From Symbiodinium kawagutii (taxonomy: Eukaryota > Sar > Dinophyceae > Suessiales > Symbiodiniaceae): 64,000 nt of DNA. The translations under genes were made by a program, and so were the position numbers. This document shows, piece after piece, positions 47,171 through 54,716 of this stretch (positions are counted from its first letter, which is position 1; each line of letters opens with the position of its first letter). The DNA lies in contig VSDK01012723.1 of assembly GCA_009767595.1 (NCBI GenBank), positions 165,651 to 229,650 of the forward strand. Reading direction: 5' to 3'. The notes beneath the pieces were generated by a model. It ran no database searches. It worked only from the letters and a program-made list of their open reading frames with translations, and was not told the DNA's origin.

Positions 47171-47853
47171 GGCGATGCAAAGGGCCCCCAGTACTTAAAG
47201 AGTAACTGACATCGTGTCAGGAATGCCATGGAAGGAGCGGCCGTGGGCAACCAATGCAACCAACATCCACCGCAGTAACCACATCCTTGGCACCTTGCCA
47301 GCTTTGATGAGGCTTCCGGCTGCGTTCCTGGAGTCTGTCTCTTCGTTTAGAGCGCTTCTCAAAACACAAGGCGTCCAAAGCACAAGGTGTTTTCCTGAAA
47401 GACTTGACTTGGGAAGTGCAGCGCACTCTTTCGGCATTGCATGGCAAAATGCAACATACAGCGAAAGGTACAAATGAAATCATATACATGGGTAATTCTC
47501 AAAATGGGACAACCCCCAAATCATCCAATATCAACCATTTATAGTAATAAACCATCCATTTTGTGGCACCCCTACTTTTGAGAAACCACCACATATGCTA
47601 TGTGCAATGACGGGGGTAGTGTGCAGTGAACCTGTCACAACCTGGATCGAGTGCCAGGCTTGTAAAAGCGAAGCCGATGTTTCAAGACGAGACCTAAATC
47701 ATGGGTGCGGCGGCGACTGCTGGGCGTGCTTGAGATCACAGCTTTTGGGCTGGGAAGGGCTTGGATTGCCCTCGAAAAAGGGCAACCTTGAAAAAGGGCA
47801 ACCTTCATAATCTTCGAATATACATATATACATAAATAAATAAACATATATAT

Positions 47854-48007
47854 TTCAACTTCTTTGCAGCTGCCTCTTTTTTCCCCCACAACCGAACTGG
47901 TGGTCTTGAGTGGGTCAGCCAAAGCCACTTTAGCCAGGCCTGGACCCAACTATCTTGCCCACAGGCAAAAAGGGACTTTGCCGCAGCAAGCTGGACCCAC
48001 TACCCAA
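47854..48007. repeat. B2 terminal repeat of element 2
   Basis: 154 bp, identical to 48088-48241. It starts TTCAACTT at the left edge of the element and ends CTACCCAA. Confidence 0.9.
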
Positions 48008-48022
48008 GGGTGGGTGCGGTGG

Positions 48023-48087
48023 GAACCAGAACGCTACGGAGGCAGCAAGAAGTGAAACCGACGTCACACTGGGCATGACTGGTCTTA
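48023..48087. repeat. A2 internal repeat of element 2
   Basis: 65 bp, identical to 54581-54645 (GAACCAGAACG to TGGTCTTA). It directly abuts B1, so the A2/B1 boundary reproduces the junction expected if the two element ends met in a circle. Confidence 0.9.
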
Positions 48088-48241
48088 TTCAACTTCTTTG
48101 CAGCTGCCTCTTTTTTCCCCCACAACCGAACTGGTGGTCTTGAGTGGGTCAGCCAAAGCCACTTTAGCCAGGCCTGGACCCAACTATCTTGCCCACAGGC
48201 AAAAAGGGACTTTGCCGCAGCAAGCTGGACCCACTACCCAA
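48088..48241. repeat. B1 internal repeat of element 2
   Basis: 154-bp copy of 47854-48007, ending 32 bp from the recombinase stop codon. Confidence 0.9.
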
Positions 48242-48273
48242 CCCACTCACCCCAAGTGAGCAAACTGGCGAAG

Positions 48274-49167
48274 CTACCTGAAATGGCGTAAGCTACTCGC
48301 CAAATGGATGAGGAGGTGGGTTTGGGCAGGGGAAAATGCAAATCTGAGCAACACGGCTCGTGCATCATCCAAGTAAATTCGTGCAGTAGTAAGGTCACGC
48401 CATCGACCTTGGATTGCAACTTGGTGAAGGTCACGAGTACGGGTGTACATGTGAGTGGCCCCGCCTCGCCTGAGGCTGTAAAGGGAGAAGCCACAGTCAG
48501 ACAGCGATGCGTGATTCAAAAGTGTGGAAAAACACTGCCTGAACTGATGAGTGGAGTAACGCCAAATCACTCCCTCAGGAGGCTGCCCTTGCAAGGCGGT
48601 GCCCAAAAACTTTGCAATGCCTCTGTGCCGCAGCACGATTGACTGGGCAAACTGTTTGGACGTTTTAGTCTGAACCAAAGTGACCACGATTTCACCAGTG
48701 ACGAGGTTGAGGTTGATGTGCTCCCGCCGCAGACGGATCATCTCTAAGGAACGTAGAAAAAAGGTGAAACCCACCAGGAGGAGGACGGCCAAGTCCCAAT
48801 GATTGGCAGAGAGCGCAGCGCCCACCAGAGCTTTCAGCACCAGCCAGGGCATTGGCACTGCCCTTCTAGGGACATGGTCACGCAACCAATTGTTGTAGTA
48901 CTGCTGGCTGGTAGGCAACTGGTGGCGAAGTGCCGGCAAAAACCTCTTAAGTCCGCTCAACAACCAACCGGCTTGTGTCAGCGAATCGCCCTCCTGGTAC
49001 ATGCAATTGATGTATTCTGCCAAAATGGCATCTAAATCTCCAGGTGCACTGGGGAGACGTATCCTTTCTGCGTCCAGGTAGTCAAAAAATCGGCCAATCT
49101 CACGTTTGTAGCATTGAGCAGTTCTGGATGTGATGCCTTTGTACTTCAAGTGAGTTTTTCGAGGCAT
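48274..49167 (-). CDS. Tyrosine recombinase of DIRS element 2
   Basis: 297 residues. Catalytic residues are readable: Arg139 in FFLRSLEM, Lys168 in QTKTSK, the box-II block SLRRGGATHM (231-240), Trp256 in GRW and nucleophile Tyr265 in ARIYL. The GRW...TARIY spacing matches the recombinase of element 1. Its ATG overlaps the preceding stop codon in the sequence TGATG, suggesting stop-restart translation. It would integrate the circular cDNA. Confidence 0.9.
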   Translation of the reverse strand: MPRKTHLKYKGITSRTAQCYKREIGRFFDYLDAERIRLPSAPGDLDAILAEYINCMYQEGDSLTQAGWLLSGLKRFLPALRHQLPTSQQYYNNWLRDHVPRRAVPMPWLVLKALVGAALSANHWDLAVLLLVGFTFFLRSLEMIRLRREHINLNLVTGEIVVTLVQTKTSKQFAQSIVLRHRGIAKFLGTALQGQPPEGVIWRYSTHQFRQCFSTLLNHASLSDCGFSLYSLRRGGATHMYTRTRDLHQVAIQGRWRDLTTARIYLDDARAVLLRFAFSPAQTHLLIHLASSLRHFR

Positions 49168-52100
49168 CAGGACTCAAATTTGCGGGAAGCCGCATCAGCG
49201 AAGTTCCATTTGGAAAGAGTCCACATCGACACCAGAACTGATTTGCTTGCTACATTCAAGGCCATTACTCGCCTCAGCGGGCGATTGAGACGTCGACTAC
49301 CTGAACGTCCTTTGGTCAAGGCATAGTAGGTGACCAAAGAATCAATGATGTTGAAAAATCTTTTGTGGAGGTTGTCACTCGACCGCAGTCGCCTCCGAAA
49401 CTCTGTCAAAACTGCCGTAACTTCAAGGATGTTGATATGCTGGGGATGTTCCCAGCGGTAAGCCATGACAGTGCGCCACAGCCATCTGAATGCAGGATAC
49501 GGCAGAACCTGCTCACGGTCCACATCCTGATCAGGCACGCTCAACCTGACGTCTGTGCCCTTCAAACCTACCTGACGCATCAGCCAGCGTAGGTGTTCTT
49601 TCTCTTTGCCCTCGGTCATGTTGCGAAGGCAATGCGCCACTGCAGCGACCACGCGATTGACATGGCCTTCATGTTGAAGACCCTTCGTGGCTCCTCTCAC
49701 CTGACCATAGATGATGGATTCCATTGACACCGGACAGGTTCCAAAGGGGTGTGGAGCCAGTGCCTTCAAATGACTGCGAAGACCCTGCGCATAGGCCAAG
49801 CAGAAACCCCAAGGATACTCACTTTCCTCGGTGGTGTCAAACTGTAGACCCCCTTGGCGATTGCGCTTCACCCGATAGTCCTTCAGCCACGCATGACCCG
49901 GACAATGGGGTTTGTGAAGCACTTCATGCAGGTAGGGCGAGTCGTGGAAAAGCATCGTCCACTTGACCCTGTCTCCACCAAAACAGCAGTGGGAATAGGA
50001 AGTCTCAAACCAACCTCCTTCCTCACGGAGCTCCTCCACTTCTGGCGTGTACCAGATGTAGCTGTTGTATGGATGCTCCAAGCTGCTGATCCCACCAGCT
50101 GTGTGTCGAACTTTCAGGCCCTTGAGGGATCTCTTCATGTAAGTGTTCCCTTGGCGTACCGCCACCTGATCCCCTCGGGCCAAGTGACTAAATCCCCAGG
50201 GCTCTTCTTCAGAGCGCACCTGTTTTGGACCTTCCACCCATTCTCCATCGGGCAACTGGATCCACCGGCCTCTTGCCCTGCTGAAGGTCCGACACTCAGG
50301 GGCCCAGTGAGAGGCCTTCAAGTTGGGATCGCTTTCTTCCTCATCGAGGAGTCGCTTCCCTTCCTCGGTCAGAATGTCCCATGGCTCATCTGCCAGTCGC
50401 TTATCAAGAGGCCTCTGGATCGCAATCCCGGCCAAGGCCACTGCTTTGGTGAGTGGGTAGTTTGGCCCACTAAATCTCTCCCCGAACCGGGGGCTGAAGA
50501 AATCCCTGCGATCACATCGCCCCCGACTGTGTCCACTCACGCATGAGGCCGAGCAAAATCTCTCGCCACACTCAAGTGGGCATACGTAGATCCGACCCGC
50601 AGGTCCATGCGCATGCAAATCACCTCCACAGTGACCACAACTTTCAACTGGGTCTCTGGGTGGTGGAATCTCTAGGCTCTTGTCCTTGAACCTTGTGGCA
50701 ACTGCAGAACCGCCCCCAGTTGGTGAGGCATCAGTACAGGAGATCTCTGTCGACAGCTCGGCTTTCAACTCAGACTGCGCTTGAACACTCAACACGAGGA
50801 ATGAGAAAATTTCGTCAATGTGTGCCTCGTTGAGCTGTTGTGCTTTGCTCCTTGTATCTTCAATGAGCCCAAACACTTCCTGCAGCACTGCAAAGAGGGG
50901 CCTCCGGAATGTTGCTGCAAAGGCCGCTTTCCCCACCCAGTGTCTAATCTGGAACTCTGTCACAACAGGAAGGGTGAGCAGAGCCATCGAGATGGTGAGG
51001 AAGTCCTCCAATTTGTCACGGCCCAACCGAAGGATGCCCCTCTTGCCATCAAACTCGCCGCCCTGCATTCCTCCAGTGAATGCCCCAATCAACTGCTTGG
51101 ACTTGTTGAGCGGCAGGCCAAGGTCCTCACACATCTTGTTGAACCGCTTGTGTGTTTCCGTGGCCTCACATCCCTGTTTCGTCAGCTCTTTGTGAACCTT
51201 CTTGAAAATCCTTATCTCATCATAGTTGTCCAAGTAGACAACACTGAGAAACTTTCCCTCGGGAAGCTCTCGATTTTTCTGGACCGCAGTCGCCTTCTCC
51301 ACCTTCACTCTGTCGTACACTATGTTCCGGACAGCTGCTTGAACAATGGTGACCGCACTTTTCCATCCCATCGGGACCACCGCCAGTGCTGGCCGCACCA
51401 TTGCCAAGTCAGGTCTTCCAAAGGCCTTCCCTGGTACCTTCTTGGCATAGGCAAACATCGGGGTCCACTCCACCGGAACTCTAAACAAGTTAAACGCCGA
51501 TGAGAAGTCCTCGCTTTCCAGCATCAGCTCCTCATTCGGTCCCAGATGGATGGCAGTCAATTGCCCGATGTAGGGAAGTGTGTCTTGCTCACCCGGAAGT
51601 TCCAGCAAGATGTCATTGGTGGGGCAGAGCACGCTGATAAACCTCTGGAGCTCCACCTCCTTTCCGTCCACCAGCTTCAACTTTTTGACTCCTCCTGCCC
51701 CATTGACCACAAGGTGGCCAGCTTTGTCCCGGGGTATGTCTGCGTCATCCACGAAAACCATCATCCCTCTCTTATGGGCTTCCGAACACAGCTTGAACCA
51801 CTCGTCATCAGAAGCACGCACCACTGACTTCCTTGACTTTTCCGGTTGGAGGTCATGAGGAAGAAGCCACTTCTTTGGGTTCTTCATGGCTTCGAGTGCT
51901 TCACCCGATAGAAAGTCAGTGATGCATCTGATTCCAGCTTCACCTTTCTTAGGCCATGTCGGGATCACTCGCTTGGCCTCCAAATCCATCATATACTCCA
52001 CGGGGTTTCCGGAGTAGTCAAACTTCTTTGACTGGAGGAGCTTCTTTGCTTCTCCAAAACTTGGAAGCAACTTTGCTCCCAAGATGTTGGAGTCCACCAC

Positions 52101-52859
52101 TTGAGCGATTTCCCGGATGGCCCCCCTCTGATTGTCAGACAACCTTGTGTCCATAGGAACACAGATTGGCTTACTCCAAGCCGCACAGTAGTGGAAGTTG
52201 AGCACGATTATGGTAATCTTTACCCAACCTTCATTTTCATTGGTCACTCCATGTTGGCCAACCTCCACAGCAGTGGGATGGATAGGCAACAGGTCCCCCC
52301 GGCGCTCATAGGTGGCCACGTTGGCCGGAGGCGGTTGCAGGGGATGTGAGTGGTTTCTCACGAAGCGCCCCAAGGGACTGTCCATCTCTTCCACAAAGTG
52401 GAGGAGTGCCAACCCAAGGTCTGTGTAAGAAGTCTTCGTCTTGAAGACCTGTCCCACATGCTCCTGCCACTCGTCCCTTGACGGAACACTTTGCTTTTTC
52501 TTGAGCTTCTTTACCAGCCGTGGTGGTGCTGGCTCACCCTCACTTGATTCCTCTGGGCCGCAATACTCAGGAAGCTCCTGGATCACCGACTCATCGGGTT
52601 CAGCTATGCGACCGGTGCTTTTTGAGGGTCCGCTGGAGGATTCTGGCCCTTCTGGCCGCCCCCCTTTTTGCCCTTCTGTCGGGTCTTTCCTTTGCCTTTT
52701 GGTGTCTCCCCCTCGGGGTACCAGCTTTGCTTTCCCGGCAGATATTGGCGCATTTTCGCCTCGGCCGCTTGTTCTCTTGCCGCCATTGCCTGCTCGGATC
52801 TTTCTGCGAGCCCCGCCCCCTCGGGGGGTATCAGTTCTAAAAACTGAGCTCTTTGCCAT
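49167..52859 (-). CDS. RT - RNase H - methyltransferase-like protein of element 2
   Basis: 1230 residues. An N-terminal basic region is followed by an RT: motif A ESEDFSSAF (Asp451), motif B PMGWKSAV (496-503), motif C YLDN (542-545). The thumb and connection run to about 700. RNase H starts with TDASPTGGGSA (Asp710), but its other acidic blocks come only at ILEVTA (Glu1146), IIDS (Asp1173) and ADAASR (Asp1222). Between them lie a Cys/His cluster (741-782, MYND-like spacing) and a domain resembling C5-type methyltransferases: GPNYPLTKAVALAG (motif I-like, 798-811), HWAPECRTFSRARG (motif IV-like, Cys856), LEHPYNSYIW (motif VI-like, 927-936), then CCFGGDRVKWTML. The start ATG lies inside gag in another frame (256-nt overlap), so expression is probably by frameshift or internal initiation. 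Confidence 0.85.
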   Translation of the reverse strand: MAKSSVFRTDTPRGGGARRKIRAGNGGKRTSGRGENAPISAGKAKLVPRGGDTKRQRKDPTEGQKGGRPEGPESSSGPSKSTGRIAEPDESVIQELPEYCGPEESSEGEPAPPRLVKKLKKKQSVPSRDEWQEHVGQVFKTKTSYTDLGLALLHFVEEMDSPLGRFVRNHSHPLQPPPANVATYERRGDLLPIHPTAVEVGQHGVTNENEGWVKITIIVLNFHYCAAWSKPICVPMDTRLSDNQRGAIREIAQVVDSNILGAKLLPSFGEAKKLLQSKKFDYSGNPVEYMMDLEAKRVIPTWPKKGEAGIRCITDFLSGEALEAMKNPKKWLLPHDLQPEKSRKSVVRASDDEWFKLCSEAHKRGMMVFVDDADIPRDKAGHLVVNGAGGVKKLKLVDGKEVELQRFISVLCPTNDILLELPGEQDTLPYIGQLTAIHLGPNEELMLESEDFSSAFNLFRVPVEWTPMFAYAKKVPGKAFGRPDLAMVRPALAVVPMGWKSAVTIVQAAVRNIVYDRVKVEKATAVQKNRELPEGKFLSVVYLDNYDEIRIFKKVHKELTKQGCEATETHKRFNKMCEDLGLPLNKSKQLIGAFTGGMQGGEFDGKRGILRLGRDKLEDFLTISMALLTLPVVTEFQIRHWVGKAAFAATFRRPLFAVLQEVFGLIEDTRSKAQQLNEAHIDEIFSFLVLSVQAQSELKAELSTEISCTDASPTGGGSAVATRFKDKSLEIPPPRDPVESCGHCGGDLHAHGPAGRIYVCPLECGERFCSASCVSGHSRGRCDRRDFFSPRFGERFSGPNYPLTKAVALAGIAIQRPLDKRLADEPWDILTEEGKRLLDEEESDPNLKASHWAPECRTFSRARGRWIQLPDGEWVEGPKQVRSEEEPWGFSHLARGDQVAVRQGNTYMKRSLKGLKVRHTAGGISSLEHPYNSYIWYTPEVEELREEGGWFETSYSHCCFGGDRVKWTMLFHDSPYLHEVLHKPHCPGHAWLKDYRVKRNRQGGLQFDTTEESEYPWGFCLAYAQGLRSHLKALAPHPFGTCPVSMESIIYGQVRGATKGLQHEGHVNRVVAAVAHCLRNMTEGKEKEHLRWLMRQVGLKGTDVRLSVPDQDVDREQVLPYPAFRWLWRTVMAYRWEHPQHINILEVTAVLTEFRRRLRSSDNLHKRFFNIIDSLVTYYALTKGRSGSRRLNRPLRRVMALNVASKSVLVSMWTLSKWNFADAASRKFES

Positions 52860-54277
52860 CCACCGTCTGTTAATTGTAATTCTAAGGCTTTCAGCCTTTG
52901 ACTTATGATGTCCCCGGCTCTGGCGCTTTCGCCCCGGGCTATCTCGTCGAGGGCGGAGGTCAACGTGCGGAGCTCCCGCATCAGTCGGACCCCCATCCTT
53001 TCCTTGTGCGTCGGCACCATCACCGTCAGCAGGTAGCTGGTCGCTGCCGGTGGTGTCAACGTGCTCAGCCGGGATAGGTCGTTGATGGCGGCCCCGGACT
53101 CCCTTGCCAGCAGCTGTTGCATCTTCAGCAACAGTCTGCTGGTCAAGCGTCCCGGCTTCAGCAGAGCATACTCCACCAGCTTCAGCTGCTGGCTCCGCTT
53201 CTCCGAGGCCGCCCCCCGAAAAACTGCCTCCTCCTTGTCGCTGGAGTCACTGCAGTCTAGGTCCCCAAAGTCAATCAACTCGCCGATGCCATAGGGACCT
53301 CTGTCGGCTTTCCTCTTCGCTCTCCTGGCCCGCTCCTCAGAGCTTGAGCGTGATTCCTCATCAGCCGCTTTCTTGGCGGCCTTCTTTGCCTTCTTCTTCT
53401 CTCGCCTCGCAGGCGGTGGCTGCTTTCTTTTGAGGGGTCCGGGGGCTGCTGCCCCTTCAGCCTCCTTCTCTTCCGGTTCCTCACCAGCAGGTGGAGCCGC
53501 TGCCGCAGCTGCCTTGGGGGCTGCCCTTAGCACCACTTGCCTCCTTGGGGCCTCACCCTTGTGTGCCTTTGGTCCTCCTCCGCGGAGGTCACCCTTAAGC
53601 CTCGCCAAGTCTTGTCCCAACCGTCCTGGGTCTGGACGTGAACCGGCTGGCTCCTCACCCACGGGTGGAACCAACTCATCGTCCTCATCTAGCGGCAATG
53701 GATACTCATCATCACCTGGTGCCTCATCATCACCTCTCTGCGCCCCAGCAAGTACCATCTTCAACCTTCTTAATTTCTCAAAATCATTCTTGGCGTTGCC
53801 GGTGATCCACCAAGAAGCCCTTCTGAACTTCAAGTCATCCACCTCCAGCATCCGGAGGTAGTCCAGGTGGTACTCATCATCCTTTGGGTTTCGGTTCTGC
53901 CTACATTTGGATCTTTGGCCAGGGCATATGTGGACCTTGAAGATCCTGGTATGTTCCTTGCCTGGCCCCTTTGTAATCCACCAGTAGAGGTGTTCATCCT
54001 CCACCACTTCAAGGCTGCATGTGAGCCAGATCCCATTCGCTGGTTCCTTCCGGATCCCGGAGACCATCCATATGGCTCTTCCTTGGGCGTGTCCCTGCCC
54101 ATCATGTACCTGACTCTCAAAGATGTCTCCCATCCTCCAGCCTCGCTGGGTCATGAAGTCAGGATTATCCTTTGCGCTGATCCATGGCCCTGGCATCCTT
54201 CCAAGGCTCTCTTGGCCACAGCCAACACCACTGAGGTTACAAGTGGTGAGGGACTGAGCCTCGGCCCTTCCCAACAA
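52604..54277 (-). CDS. Gag-like structural protein of DIRS element 2
   Basis: About 557 residues counted from a TTG at 54277; the first in-frame ATG is at 54196 (MPGPWISAKDNP). It has a Trp-rich N-terminal domain, an acidic stretch (PGDDEYPLPLDEDDELVPP), an Ala/Lys/Glu low-complexity region with a basic cluster (REKKKAKKAAKKAADEE), a helical domain (PGRLTSRLLLKMQQLLARES) and a basic Gly/Lys-rich tail. Architecture and the helical block match element 1. It overlaps the next frame by 256 nt. Probable RNA-packaging protein. Confidence 0.75.
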   Translation of the reverse strand: MLGRAEAQSLTTCNLSGVGCGQESLGRMPGPWISAKDNPDFMTQRGWRMGDIFESQVHDGQGHAQGRAIWMVSGIRKEPANGIWLTCSLEVVEDEHLYWWITKGPGKEHTRIFKVHICPGQRSKCRQNRNPKDDEYHLDYLRMLEVDDLKFRRASWWITGNAKNDFEKLRRLKMVLAGAQRGDDEAPGDDEYPLPLDEDDELVPPVGEEPAGSRPDPGRLGQDLARLKGDLRGGGPKAHKGEAPRRQVVLRAAPKAAAAAAPPAGEEPEEKEAEGAAAPGPLKRKQPPPARREKKKAKKAAKKAADEESRSSSEERARRAKRKADRGPYGIGELIDFGDLDCSDSSDKEEAVFRGAASEKRSQQLKLVEYALLKPGRLTSRLLLKMQQLLARESGAAINDLSRLSTLTPPAATSYLLTVMVPTHKERMGVRLMRELRTLTSALDEIARGESARAGDIISQRLKALELQLTDGGWQRAQFLELIPPEGAGLAERSEQAMAAREQAAEAKMRQYLPGKQSWYPEGETPKGKGKTRQKGKKGGGQKGQNPPADPQKAPVA

Positions 54278-54580
54278 GAGCTTGTCCAGGCCCCTTACTT
54301 AGGCCTCGACAGGAGCAAGCTCAGTGGCCAAGGCCCGCAGCCCAACCACAACAAAGGGGGTTATCCCCGGGCCTGGGCTGCCGCCCCACCCAACAACGTG
54401 GGTCTTTCCTCAGCCTCTGACACTCTTTGGTGCCAGGGCCTGACCCGCCTCTCTTGAGGCTCTCCCTCGCAAGGGGGTGGCCTACGGCCGGTGTTCCAGC
54501 CCTCAGGCACTGTTTCCTCTAGCTGGGTCTGTCCGCTCTTCTGTCCCTCGGGACCGCCCCTCAGGGCGACGAACTGGCTT

Positions 54581-54645
54581 GAACCAGAACGCTACGGAGG
54601 CAGCAAGAAGTGAAACCGACGTCACACTGGGCATGACTGGTCTTA
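54581..54645. repeat. A1 terminal repeat of element 2
   Basis: 65-bp copy of 48023-48087 at the 5' end of the element (minus orientation), followed outside by a TA/TG/ATCT microsatellite. Confidence 0.9.
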
Positions 54646-54672
54646 ATATATATGTGTGTGTGTGTATGTATG

Positions 54673-54714
<42 letters not shown>

Positions 54715-54716
54715 AC
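54646..54716. repeat. TA/TG and ATCT microsatellite
   Basis: TATATGTG and GTAT repeats followed by about ten ATCT copies, directly abutting the A1 end of DIRS element 2. Confidence 0.95.

Larger units (their letters stand above)
47854..54645 (-). mobile_element. DIRS-type retrotransposon 2, complete, with split direct repeats
   Basis: This 6792-bp element has on the minus strand: A1 repeat (54645-54581), Gag-like frame, RT/RNase H/methyltransferase-like frame, tyrosine recombinase, B1 (48241-48088), A2 (48087-48023), a 15-bp spacer and B2 (48007-47854). A1-body-B1-A2-B2 is the split-direct-repeat layout of PAT/Ngaro-type DIRS elements, which integrate a circular copy by tyrosine recombination and leave no target duplication. 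The A copies (65 bp) and B copies (154 bp) appear identical, so the insertion is young. It lies between AT-rich microsatellite sequences (ACATATATAT on one side, ATATATATGTGTG on the other), apparently having landed in a simple repeat. All three long frames are intact. Confidence 0.9.
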
